DNA of 64,000 nucleotides from SAR324 cluster bacterium (GTDB taxonomy: Bacteria; SAR324; NAC60-12): contig JADGAV010000001.1 of the NCBI GenBank assembly GCA_015231825.1, positions 124,001 to 188,000 of the forward strand, written 5' to 3'. Under the pieces are notes generated by a model. That model was given only the letters and a program-made list of their open reading frames with translations. It did not search any database and had not been told where the DNA came from. Shown piece after piece: positions 8,383 to 18,447 of the stretch; positions within the stretch are counted from its first letter, which is position 1; each line of letters starts with the position of its first letter. A program made the position numbers and the translations under genes.

Positions 8383-9456
8383 ATGAATTTCAACCCTGAT
8401 GATATTCAACCTTTTACGCTGAAGGAATTCCCTCCTATATTAGAAGATCAGGAGGATGAGGATTCTCCTTCTGCGGAAAAAGCAGATGAAGGAGGAGAAG
8501 AAAATGTAGACGAAGGAAAAGGTTTCACTGCTCTTGCGTTCCGATCTGGAACTTCGTTCGATGATCCGGGGGAAATGGTACTGGGTGCGGAAATTACTCC
8601 TGATCTGGAAGATGAAAAAATTGCGTTGGCAGAAAACTTCCGCAACACGGAATTCACAGAGGAGAAGTCTCAGCTGACCAATGCGGAAGAGTATGCAAAA
8701 AAAATAAGGGAAGGGGCAGAAATCTATTCCCAGCGGATGCATGACGAAGTTGATGCCAAACATAAAGAAGTGCAGCAAATTCTTGAATCTGCAGAGGCTG
8801 TCAAGGAGGAAGCCAAGGCGGAAAGTAAACGGCTGATTGAAGACGCCAAGGCTCAGGTTCAGGCCATCAAAGATGAAGCATACAAAGATGGTTTTAGTGC
8901 GGGAGAAGAAAGTGGAACTCAACAACGCTATGATGAATTGGCTCCTCAGGTTCAGCAAATTGACGAGATTCTGGAGCAGCTTTCACGGCTCAGACAAATT
9001 GTTCGTTTTCAAGGCGAACAGGATCTGCTGCAATTAGCCATTCTGATTGCAAAAAAAGTCGTCTACGAAGAACTGGCAGTCAATCCGGATGTGATTTATA
9101 ACATCGCGCGCACTTCGCTGCAGGAAATAGAAGCACTTGGAAAAATCCGAATTCTTGTTCACCCGGATGACTACGATTTTCTTGTGAATTCAAAGGCAAA
9201 ACTGGAAAAATATATCAAGGATGAACAAACCCTGGTGATAGTGACCAACATTGACGCAGAACCGGGAGAATTGCTGATTGAAACTGATGAAAGCATTGTC
9301 GATTTTCATTTTAAAAAACAATTTGAGGCAATTGAAGAAGTTTTAAACCGCACTCTGCATGAACGGCAAACCCATCTGCACGATGTAGATATGGATGCTC
9401 ACGATTTCACTCCTCCTTCCAGTTCCAATGGCAGCAATCCCCCAACAGAAGCCTAG
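8383..9456 (+). CDS. fliH: Flagellar assembly protein FliH
   Basis: 357 residues, longer than the common 230-280. FliH binds and holds back the export ATPase FliI and docks it at the C-ring. The first 100 residues are acidic and low in complexity, residues about 100-195 form a coiled coil rich in Glu, Lys and Ala, and the C-terminal domain (about 205-340) has the FliH/YscL pattern (LAILIAKKVVYEELAVNPDVI and IRILVHPDDYDFL). In many genomes fliG lies between fliF and fliH; here it is absent. The end of the gene overlaps fliI by 29 bases. The acidic N-terminal extension is the least conserved and least certain part. Confidence 0.9.
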   Translation: MNFNPDDIQPFTLKEFPPILEDQEDEDSPSAEKADEGGEENVDEGKGFTALAFRSGTSFDDPGEMVLGAEITPDLEDEKIALAENFRNTEFTEEKSQLTNAEEYAKKIREGAEIYSQRMHDEVDAKHKEVQQILESAEAVKEEAKAESKRLIEDAKAQVQAIKDEAYKDGFSAGEESGTQQRYDELAPQVQQIDEILEQLSRLRQIVRFQGEQDLLQLAILIAKKVVYEELAVNPDVIYNIARTSLQEIEALGKIRILVHPDDYDFLVNSKAKLEKYIKDEQTLVIVTNIDAEPGELLIETDESIVDFHFKKQFEAIEEVLNRTLHERQTHLHDVDMDAHDFTPPSSSNGSNPPTEA

Positions 9457-10783
9457 ATATTCCCATCTGGATGAATACAATCGAGATATGCAGCGATTCG
9501 CTGAAGTCCAGGTTGAAGGTAGAGTCACTGACATGATTGGACAAATGATCGAAGCCTACAACCCTGGTTGTGCGATAGGGAGTTTGTGTCATATATTCAA
9601 CCCTGATACCCAGTCCGAGGTGCTCGCCGAGGTTGTTGGCTTCCGCAAAGACAAAATCTTGCTGATGCCGCTGAAAAATTTATTGGGAGTCAATCCCAAA
9701 TGCCGTGTGATTCCGGAACGCCGTCCTCCGGTGGTTCCGGTAGGGGATGATTTGCTGGGACGGGTGATTGATCCGTTATTTGTTCCACTGGATGATCTTG
9801 ATCCGATAAATTTCAGCGATGAAGTTCCTTTATACAATGATCCACCCAATCCGCTCGTTCGCCGTCGTATTGAGCAGTCACTGGATGTTGGAATCAAAGC
9901 AATCAATGGTTGTCTTTCATGTGGAAGAGGACAGCGAGTCGGGATTTTAGCAGGTTCTGGAGTCGGTAAATCGGTACTGCTTGGAATGATGGCACAAAAT
10001 ACGGATGCAGATGTCAATGTGATCGCTCTAATCGGGGAAAGAGGGCGAGAAGTTCAGGATTTTATTCATCGTGATTTGGGAGAGGAAGGGATGCGGCGTT
10101 CAGTGATGGTGGTTGCAACTTCCGATCAACCTCCCCTATTGCGGATGCGCGGAGCTTTTGTCGCTACTGCGATTGCAGAATATTTCTGCTCTAAAGGAAA
10201 GAGTGTATTGCTGATGATGGATTCTGTAACACGCTTTGCGATGGCACAACGGGAAGTTGGATTGGCGGCAGGGGAACCTCCGACAACCAAGGGCTATCCT
10301 CCTTCAGTATTTGCTATGCTGCCCAAATTGCTGGAACGTGCAGGAACCAGCAGTACGGAAGGGACCATTACAGGGTTTTATACGGTTCTGGTTGAAGGGG
10401 ATGACGCGAACGATCCAATCGCGGACTCGATTCGTGCCATTGTTGACGGACATATTGTTTTGAGCAGGGAACTGGCCACAAGGGGACACTATCCTGCCAT
10501 TGATATCGCGGCTTCTGCCAGTCGGGTGATGGTCGACGTTGCCTCTATCACTCACCAAAGTCTTGCACTCACATTACGGAGAACCCTCGCTACTTATCGT
10601 GAGGCCGAGGATTTGATCAATATCGGAGCCTATGTCCAGGGAAGTAATACGGAAATCGACTATGCGCTTTCCAAATACCAGGATATTCAGTCCTTTTTGC
10701 GGCAAGATATAAACGAACGTTCCACCCTCCTGGAAGCAGAAGCGGCTCTGCAGCAAATTTTCAGTGATAGCATTCCGGAATAG
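9428..10783 (+). CDS. fliI: Flagellum-specific ATP synthase FliI
   Basis: 451 residues. This is the hexameric ATPase of flagellar type III export, related to the F1 beta subunit. Walker A is AGSGVGKS (about residues 175-182); the ATPase signature DSVTRFAMAQREVGLAAGEPP and the PSVFAMLPKLLERAG block are intact. I took ATG 9428 as start, giving a 29-base overlap with fliH; an in-frame ATG at 9395 would lengthen it by 11 hydrophobic residues that are not typical. FliJ, usually the next gene, is missing; an unrelated 830-residue protein follows after 190 bases. Confidence 0.97.
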   Translation: MAAIPQQKPRYSHLDEYNRDMQRFAEVQVEGRVTDMIGQMIEAYNPGCAIGSLCHIFNPDTQSEVLAEVVGFRKDKILLMPLKNLLGVNPKCRVIPERRPPVVPVGDDLLGRVIDPLFVPLDDLDPINFSDEVPLYNDPPNPLVRRRIEQSLDVGIKAINGCLSCGRGQRVGILAGSGVGKSVLLGMMAQNTDADVNVIALIGERGREVQDFIHRDLGEEGMRRSVMVVATSDQPPLLRMRGAFVATAIAEYFCSKGKSVLLMMDSVTRFAMAQREVGLAAGEPPTTKGYPPSVFAMLPKLLERAGTSSTEGTITGFYTVLVEGDDANDPIADSIRAIVDGHIVLSRELATRGHYPAIDIAASASRVMVDVASITHQSLALTLRRTLATYREAEDLINIGAYVQGSNTEIDYALSKYQDIQSFLRQDINERSTLLEAEAALQQIFSDSIPE

Positions 10784-10973
10784 ATTCACGATCTTTTCAA
10801 CCACAAAATCCCTGATCGTGTAAAGAAGTCCCTTTGCCTCTCAAAAATCTTATCCCTCCCCCCAAAGTCCGGTTCTTACAAATCATTTCAATTCATGTGA
10901 ATTTCATGTTAAAAAAGATACTGCTTTAGAGGAATATTTATATTCCTGTGTTTTCTATGAATTAAGGGCACTT

Positions 10974-13466
10974 ATGGCGAATGCTTCCACAGATATACTT
11001 TGGCAAGTTGAAAATAGTGATCAGGCTGCAGAGAAGGCATTGAAACTCTATGAAAAACTGGAAGAGCAATGGGCGAGTATTGGGATAAATATTCTTGGCA
11101 AAGAAAACAAATTGGTCAAATCGGAAGATCCGAAAACTTTAAATTTCGATTTGTTCAACCGACTCAATGAAATCCGTAAAAAACACTACAACCGGTTAAA
11201 CCAGAAGAAAGATGGATCCAGTCCCAGCTATGCCCAGACTTTTTCTTGGTTGGCGCAGGCATTTGAACACAATGAAGGCCGACCTCCAAAACAGGATCAG
11301 GAATTTCAAAAATGTCTGGATCAAAAAGAACCATTTTCGTTCGATGTTTTGAAACGTTCTATCAAAGACCGCATAGATCAGTCAACAGATCAGCATATTG
11401 CAAAAGGACTGAATTTGTTTTTAAAAAAACTGGAAGATGGAGAATTTCAGCATTTTTCTGAATTGCTGGAAAGCATAGAGCAGTTCAACCAGAAGCAGGC
11501 TCTTTTCAGTTTTCCACATATGCCGACTGTGCTGCTCTCCATGATGGAAAAAATTCTGCTTGGTTCTGAACAGCATCTCAAAGAAATCTATTTTGCATTG
11601 CTGCGAAAAATTGTTGATTCCGCTCAGGTGATGCAAACCCTGCAAAACTCCAGGCTCTCGCATACGGGAGTTTACCGCGACCCGGACTCCATCAAAGATT
11701 CGGGATTAAGAGAAAAACGCCAAAAACCTGACGAGGACGAATGTATTGATTATACGGATTTCGAAAACACGCGAGTTTATCTCAACAGCATCAGTATCGT
11801 ATTGGCGGAATGTTTGACGAAAGAGTTTCGCGAAAAGACTTTCAAAGCCTGCAGCGAAAAAGGCCAGGTCCCTTCAATGATCAACGTCCTGGATCACTTG
11901 ATGATGGGGACTGCTGCAAGAAATGAACTGCTGGAGAATGAAATTAAAATGCTGGTTTCCAAAGAAGGTAAGGACGAAGCAACTGCAAAAAAATGGGCGA
12001 AACGACGACTCAAACTTTTAGTCCAGAAAAAATTGGATGCCAATAAAAAGGAAATTTTTGAAAATATTAAAAGTGAAAAGGATCTTCGCAGAGCACTGAA
12101 GAATTTTAATGAGGAATATTATTCGTCTTTGAAACTATATCTCTACATGCTGCGGCGATATCAGTTTTTAAAGAGCTTTATTGTCGGCCTTTACGCGCAT
12201 CCCCCTGAGATTGATCCGGAGATTACCGATTTGATTTTTATTACGGCTTTTCTGGCCAATAAACAGAAAAAGCCAGGATGGGACTTGATTTCAATGCTTC
12301 TCAATGCCCAGGTTGATTCACAGAAAAAAAAGACGTCTCAAGAGCAGGATGTCCAATTTGAATCCGAGTTGACGCAGATAAGTGAGCAGCATAATTCCAA
12401 GCAAAAAATAATGTCTCTGATGGTCCCTTTTCTGAACGAATTGGTGCCCCTTGAAATTGACGACATGGTCAAATTTCTTTCGAAGATGTTTATTTTGGCT
12501 GCTCCAGCTGAAAAAACCAAAGAAGTCGAAAGCCGTTTCAGTGCCACAGCCGTTAATTCCATTGACGATCCTCTTATTCAGACCATCATGTCTTTGTCCG
12601 AAACAACGGAGGAAATGATTTCAAATCCGGACCGTGAACCGCAGAAATTTGAGGTGCGGGTAGAAGAAGAAACGATAGATGAAGAAAACGGAAATATTGT
12701 GATGGCTGTTTCCCAGTTCGTTCGCGAACAATGCGTAAAAATTATTGGGAATTCCAATGTCGTCGAAACAGATGAAGACCAGCAGGAGACGGTATTTAAA
12801 AGAGTTCAAAAAAACTGCCATGCTGAGGCCAAAGCATTGAGAAGGCATTTGCATCCGATGAAATTGGATGAGAATTTTGCTTATTCGAAAATGATGACTT
12901 CCTCTCAACCCGCTTTGACTCCGGCAGATCAGTATAAAGGGCACATCATCCCCTTGAAATATCAAAATGATTTAAGAGCCTGTCTCAGAATTTATTTTGA
13001 TGAACTCGGTGCTGATCTGGTGAAGCGAGTCTATTTAGAAAACCCGAGGGGAGATACGGTTTGTGATGAAGTAGTCGCACTGCAGATTCCAAATGAGTAC
13101 TCAATCAAGTTTGGATTTCAAAAACATGTGCGCTACAGTCTGATTTTAGGGTTGATAAATTTTGATGATGACGAAAAACATGCGGTTTTGCGACTGTACA
13201 TGGTATTGAGCGGGCACAGGCCTCATGACAAAAAGCCCATCGAAGGCTACTGGATTGAAAAAAATGGCGAAAGTAAAAAAGTGATTATGATCAGTATCAC
13301 CGAGAAATTTAAGCAGCAGGCATTGGTTCTTCAGGTCCTCGGTGATGAATTGGCCCGGACTTGTTCTCAGACTGCATGGAATACTGATTCTGTTCAGAAG
13401 ATTCTGAAATCAGCTCAGGCGCGACAAAGGAATATCAGTAAAACACTAAAAGAGAGGGGCGGATGA
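10974..13466 (+). CDS. Large soluble protein of unknown function
   Basis: 830 residues, no signal peptide, no membrane segment, and no domain that I recognise. It is strongly helical and charged, with Lys/Glu-rich stretches at about residues 315-385 and a Gln/Lys-rich region near 445-475. An acidic linker (VRVEEETIDEEN, near 560) separates the helical body from a more globular C-terminal domain (about 650-825) that looks like mixed alpha/beta. It follows fliI on the same strand after 190 bases with its own likely start, and precedes a GNAT gene. A role in the flagellum is possible from position only. A 475-residue protein at 38393 has a similar character but no clear sequence match. Confidence 0.85.
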   Translation: MANASTDILWQVENSDQAAEKALKLYEKLEEQWASIGINILGKENKLVKSEDPKTLNFDLFNRLNEIRKKHYNRLNQKKDGSSPSYAQTFSWLAQAFEHNEGRPPKQDQEFQKCLDQKEPFSFDVLKRSIKDRIDQSTDQHIAKGLNLFLKKLEDGEFQHFSELLESIEQFNQKQALFSFPHMPTVLLSMMEKILLGSEQHLKEIYFALLRKIVDSAQVMQTLQNSRLSHTGVYRDPDSIKDSGLREKRQKPDEDECIDYTDFENTRVYLNSISIVLAECLTKEFREKTFKACSEKGQVPSMINVLDHLMMGTAARNELLENEIKMLVSKEGKDEATAKKWAKRRLKLLVQKKLDANKKEIFENIKSEKDLRRALKNFNEEYYSSLKLYLYMLRRYQFLKSFIVGLYAHPPEIDPEITDLIFITAFLANKQKKPGWDLISMLLNAQVDSQKKKTSQEQDVQFESELTQISEQHNSKQKIMSLMVPFLNELVPLEIDDMVKFLSKMFILAAPAEKTKEVESRFSATAVNSIDDPLIQTIMSLSETTEEMISNPDREPQKFEVRVEEETIDEENGNIVMAVSQFVREQCVKIIGNSNVVETDEDQQETVFKRVQKNCHAEAKALRRHLHPMKLDENFAYSKMMTSSQPALTPADQYKGHIIPLKYQNDLRACLRIYFDELGADLVKRVYLENPRGDTVCDEVVALQIPNEYSIKFGFQKHVRYSLILGLINFDDDEKHAVLRLYMVLSGHRPHDKKPIEGYWIEKNGESKKVIMISITEKFKQQALVLQVLGDELARTCSQTAWNTDSVQKILKSAQARQRNISKTLKERGG

Positions 13467-13509
13467 TTTTGATTTTCAGGGAAATAAAAATTTAAAATTG
13501 GATTCACTG

Positions 13510-14091
13510 ATGCCCTTCATGCTCAGAGTTGCCAGCAAAGGAGATGCCCGGAACATTCTCAAGATCTATTCATCGTATGTGACGAAGACATGCATCTCGT
13601 TTGAAGAAACACCTCCTTCCATTTTTGAAATGGAACGTAGAATCGAGCAGTCGCTGCCCACCTTTCCGTGGATTGTTGCGGTGAGCGAAAACAAGCTGCT
13701 TGGCTACGCCTATGCGACCGCTTTTCGATCCAGAGCCGCTTATCAGTGGTCGGTTGAAACCTCGGTCTATTTGGATCCCGAGTATTTTCAAAAAGGATTC
13801 GGGATGAAGCTTTACCGCACACTCATACAAATTTTAAAAAATCAGGGTTTTTTTTCTGCCTATGCCGGGATTGCTCTTCCTAATCCATCCAGTATCAGAC
13901 TGCACGAGAAATTGGGATTCCTGCCTAAAGGAATATATACCCGTGCGGGGTTTAAATTAAATCAATGGGTGGACATCAGCTGGTGGCAGCTTGAACTGCA
14001 GGACGGGAAGAAATTCAAAAAACCATTGCCGACAAAACCTTTGATGGAGTTGAAAAACCTATCTCATATTCTGAATCAATTTGTCCCATAA
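13510..14091 (+). CDS. GNAT-family N-acetyltransferase (phosphinothricin acetyltransferase-like)
   Basis: 193 residues of the PAT/YncA type of GNAT fold: MLRVASKGDARNILKIY at the start, the central VETSVYLDPEYFQKGFGMKLY with the acetyl-CoA-binding loop (Q/R-x-x-G-x-G/A, here QKGFGM), and NPSSIRLHEKLGF as motif B. It transfers an acetyl group from acetyl-CoA to an amine; PAT-like members act on methionine derivatives or phosphinothricin-like amino acids, so the natural substrate is open. Starts at 13498 (TTG), 13510 and 13519 are all possible; I chose 13510. It lies 43 bases after the unknown 830-residue gene. Confidence 0.85.
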   Translation: MPFMLRVASKGDARNILKIYSSYVTKTCISFEETPPSIFEMERRIEQSLPTFPWIVAVSENKLLGYAYATAFRSRAAYQWSVETSVYLDPEYFQKGFGMKLYRTLIQILKNQGFFSAYAGIALPNPSSIRLHEKLGFLPKGIYTRAGFKLNQWVDISWWQLELQDGKKFKKPLPTKPLMELKNLSHILNQFVP

Positions 14092-14155
14092 GAAGGTGTG
14101 ATGCTTCAGATAAAAGCAGGTCAGGTTTTGCTCGGCAGGATTGAGCACGCTGCAT

Positions 14156-15277
<1,122 letters not shown>

Positions 15278-15522
15278 TCATTAGAAAATTTATCATTTTA
15301 AAAATTACGAATAAAATTGAGAAACTTTAATCATATTAAAAGGTGCAGTGACCAGCTGGATTGTTTGATAAAGTCCTCAAATCCGTTTCAACTCAAATTT
15401 GAAAGAATACTTTTATTCGTTGAGGATCTCAAGTTAGATATGGTTTGTAATTATCTCATTTCGGTGTATCTTCTTGATTTTCAAGTTCATTGGTAAAAAC
15501 TAAAATAAAAAGGAGATACTCC

Positions 15523-16542
15523 ATGCTTAAAACTACGACTGCAGGCAGCTTACCAAAACCTTCCTGGCTTGCAGAACCAGAAAAGCTCTGGGCACCCTGG
15601 AATCTTTCAGGTGAGGATTTGATATCCGGTAAACAGGACGCGGCCCTGGTTTGGCTCAAGGAACAAGAAAATGCGGGAATTGATATTGTCAGCGACGGAG
15701 AGCAATTCCGATCGCATTTTGTTCATGGATTTTTGGAGAAGATTGAAGGGATTGATTGGGAAAAAATGACAGAAATGGGAATAAGAAACAACCGCTATTT
15801 AGCAAAAGTTCCCACAGTTACTGCCCCGGTGAGAAGGATTGAATCGGTGCATGGAGATGAAGCGCGTTTCTGCCGAAGATTTACAAAGCATCAATTGAAG
15901 TTCACTTTGCCGGGCCCGATGACCATTTGCGACACGATTGCCGATGCCCACTATGGACGGAGATCTGATATGGCAATGGCTTTTGCCGAGCTGCTAAACG
16001 AAGAAGCCAAAGAATTGGAAGCCATTGGCGTGGACGTCATTCAGTTTGATGAACCTGCATTCAATGTGTTCATGGAGGATGTAAAGGAATGGGGAATTGC
16101 CGCATTGCACCGGGCGACTGAAGGATTGAACTGCAAATCGGCGGTACACATTTGTTATGGGTACGGAATTCAGGCCAATATTGACTGGAAACACAGCCTG
16201 GGCTCTGAGTGGAGGCAATATGAAGAGATTTTTCCAGCCCTCAATGAGAGCCGAATCAATCAGATTTCTTTGGAATGTGCACACTCGAAAGTACCTCTTT
16301 CTTTGATGAAACTTCTTCGAGACAAGGAGGTGATGGTCGGAGTAATTGATGTTGCCAACAGCATAGTCGAAACTCCGGAAGAAGTGGCTGCAATTATTAA
16401 AAAGGCCATGGAATATGTTGAGCCTGAACGACTGCTACCCTGCACCAATTGCGGAATGACTCCTTTAGCGAGAGAAATTGCCTCTGGAAAACTGGTGGCT
16501 CTGGGAGCAGGAACTTCCCTGGTGCGAAAAGAACTTGGTTAA
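15523..16542 (+). CDS. Core-MetE methionine synthase-like protein (no N-terminal domain)
   Basis: 339 residues equal to the C-terminal catalytic barrel of cobalamin-independent methionine synthase (MetE is about 750). Zinc ligands fit: H209 and C211 in VHICYGYG, E251 in LECAHS, C310 in CTNCGM. The N-terminal half that helps bind methyl-folate in MetE is absent. Stand-alone core-MetE proteins are known to make methionine with other methyl donors, such as methylcobalamin proteins or other folate-independent routes, or to act as related methyltransferases. AAGGAGA sits 6 bases before ATG 15523, which is preferred over the in-frame 15490. No cobalamin riboswitch was seen in the 257-base upstream gap. 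Confidence 0.88.
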   Translation: MLKTTTAGSLPKPSWLAEPEKLWAPWNLSGEDLISGKQDAALVWLKEQENAGIDIVSDGEQFRSHFVHGFLEKIEGIDWEKMTEMGIRNNRYLAKVPTVTAPVRRIESVHGDEARFCRRFTKHQLKFTLPGPMTICDTIADAHYGRRSDMAMAFAELLNEEAKELEAIGVDVIQFDEPAFNVFMEDVKEWGIAALHRATEGLNCKSAVHICYGYGIQANIDWKHSLGSEWRQYEEIFPALNESRINQISLECAHSKVPLSLMKLLRDKEVMVGVIDVANSIVETPEEVAAIIKKAMEYVEPERLLPCTNCGMTPLAREIASGKLVALGAGTSLVRKELG

Positions 16543-16637
16543 AATTGAAATCGGTCTTCTTTTTTGGGCATTGATTCTGCATTTATCAAAAAAAACTTCA
16601 ATCAGAACAATGGTTTGACGTAGAAAGGTCCCAAGTG

Positions 16638-16889
16638 ATGCTGTCAGATGAATATTTAACAAGCAGTAATGTTATAAAAATGCTCAGAGTTCTTGAAAAA
16701 AGCATTGATGACAAAATTATTGAAAATCGAAAACTTCGGAAGGAATTGCGCATTCAGGAAGAACAATGTCTCATGCAGGCAAGGCGCATGATTGAAATGA
16801 AGTTAAAAATTCAGTCAATGGAAGAATTTGAAGTCATTGATGCAGGGGATGTGATCAATCTGGAATGGGATGAAGTGGAGACCGTCTGA
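16638..16889 (+). CDS. Small coiled-coil protein of unknown function
   Basis: 83 residues. Residues about 15-62 form one charged helix likely to be a coiled coil (repeated I/L/M at heptad positions, with ENRKLRKELRIQEEQ); the end is acidic. No signal peptide or membrane segment. AAAGG lies 10 bases before ATG 16638; a GTG three bases earlier is also possible. It follows the core-MetE gene by 95 bases on the same strand and faces uxuB convergently. I do not recognise a family and no function is proposed. Confidence 0.6.
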   Translation: MLSDEYLTSSNVIKMLRVLEKSIDDKIIENRKLRKELRIQEEQCLMQARRMIEMKLKIQSMEEFEVIDAGDVINLEWDEVETV

Positions 16890-16941
16890 TGTCGCAGATA
16901 GGCAATGGAGAGACAAGAAAATCAAATGGGTTAAAAACGAG

Positions 16942-18420
16942 CTAAACCTTCCAGTGTTGAGCTAGAATCGAGCGCACTTTTTTTTCAGATAGTTCTTTCA
17001 GCCAGAATAACAGCTTTTCCTTGAGAACAGTGTTGGAAGCCAGCTTTTCATCAAAAACATCCTTCATTGACAGGAATTTTTCCAGGCGGGTCTCCGCGTC
17101 CCCTTTTGCTGCCCCATTGATGGTTTGAAATTCCGCGGCCATCGGGTCATCGACTGAATAAACCTCTCCATTTTCCCCGACACCTTCGCAATATCGAATC
17201 CAACAGGCTATGCCGAATGTGAGGCAGTCAATACTGCCTCCTTGCATTAACTGGTGTCGCAAAGCTGGAAGCATGCGTTGCGGAATTTTCTGGCTGCCAT
17301 CCATCGCAATCTGCCTTGTCTTATGAGGTAATCCGCGATTTGTAAATCGTCTGAGCAGACTTTCAATGTAAGCTTTGGTATCAAAACCCTCTGGCATACT
17401 GAGGGTCGGGGCCAGTTCATCGGCCATCATGTGATCAATCAGACTCCGCAGATTTTTATCGGCAATTGCATCGGCAACCGTCGTGTAACCAGCCAAAGAA
17501 CCCACATAGGCAATCGTACTGTGAGTGGCGTTGAGCAGACGCAGCTTCATTTCTTCAAAGGGGCCAACATCCGCGACAAGATTTGCACCAACTTTTTCCC
17601 AGTGAGGAACAGGTCCGGCAAACTTATTTTCTATTACCCATTGAGAAAAAGGTTCCGTCATCACACATGCTTGATCTTCGAAACCGATTACTGATTGAAC
17701 ATCGGCCATATCCTCCGGTGTACTTGCGGGAACAATACGGTCTACCATGGTTGATGGAAAAGTGACATTGCTTTGCAGCCAGTTCTTCAATTTCGGATCC
17801 ACTAAATCGGCAAACATCGTTATTGCAGTTTTCAACTTTGCTCCATTTCCTGCCAGATTGTCGCAGCTTATGACGGTGAAACCCCGCATATTTGCCTGCA
17901 TCCTGCGCTGGCAGGCCGCAACCAGAAATCCCAGCGCCGATTTTGGGCAATCCAAATTTTTAAGATCGTGTACGATTGACTGATGATCTTCATCGAGCTC
18001 GCCGGTGTTTCCTTTCAGGCAATAGCCCTTCTCTGTGATGGTGAGGGTGACCACGTGAACACTTTTTTGACATAAAGCAGTAATTACGGCCTGAGGGTTT
18101 TCGGGAGCGACAAGCACATTGTCCACTGATCCCAGGATATGATAGATTTTGCCTTCACTGGAACTGACAACAACAGTGTAGAGCCCGTCCTGAGGATTCA
18201 AAGTATCCCGCACCTGGGCTGAACGTAAACTGATTCCTTGAATTCGCCAGTCACCCCCTTGCAGTTCAAGAAGCTTATGAGTGTACCATGCCTGATGAGA
18301 ACGGTGAAAAGCTCCGATTCCGAGATGAACAATTCCGATTTTGTGATCCTTTGGAATAAAACTTGGAACCAGACTTCCCGCTGAGAGGGATCCCAGATTT
18401 TTAAAAGACAAACGTGTCAT
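16942..18420 (-). CDS. uxuB: Fructuronate reductase (D-mannonate oxidoreductase)
   Basis: 492 residues of the mannitol/fructuronate dehydrogenase long-chain family. The N-terminal Rossmann motif is KIGIVHLGIGAFHRSHQAWY (residues 27-46), and the C-terminal domain has the family KLRLLNATHSTIAYVGSLAG active-site block. Family members act on mannitol, tagaturonate or fructuronate. Placement 27 bases behind uxuA decides for UxuB, which reduces D-fructuronate to D-mannonate with NADH in glucuronate breakdown. The downstream kdgK/eda and the upstream uxaC are not in the window. The gene reads last in a two-gene minus-strand operon. Confidence 0.9.
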   Translation of the reverse strand: MTRLSFKNLGSLSAGSLVPSFIPKDHKIGIVHLGIGAFHRSHQAWYTHKLLELQGGDWRIQGISLRSAQVRDTLNPQDGLYTVVVSSSEGKIYHILGSVDNVLVAPENPQAVITALCQKSVHVVTLTITEKGYCLKGNTGELDEDHQSIVHDLKNLDCPKSALGFLVAACQRRMQANMRGFTVISCDNLAGNGAKLKTAITMFADLVDPKLKNWLQSNVTFPSTMVDRIVPASTPEDMADVQSVIGFEDQACVMTEPFSQWVIENKFAGPVPHWEKVGANLVADVGPFEEMKLRLLNATHSTIAYVGSLAGYTTVADAIADKNLRSLIDHMMADELAPTLSMPEGFDTKAYIESLLRRFTNRGLPHKTRQIAMDGSQKIPQRMLPALRHQLMQGGSIDCLTFGIACWIRYCEGVGENGEVYSVDDPMAAEFQTINGAAKGDAETRLEKFLSMKDVFDEKLASNTVLKEKLLFWLKELSEKKVRSILAQHWKV

Positions 18421-18447
18421 ATCGTGTAATCCCTTTCATAATCCAAT

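Noticed and set aside
8440-8958. 172-codon frame opposite fliH
   Set aside because: Mirror of the acidic and coiled-coil part of fliH; the hydrophobic product is an artefact of antisense reading.
10787-10820. CACGATC/GATCGTG inverted repeat after fliI as a terminator
   Set aside because: Only 7 bp with a 20-base loop and no T-run, so it does not support a terminator.
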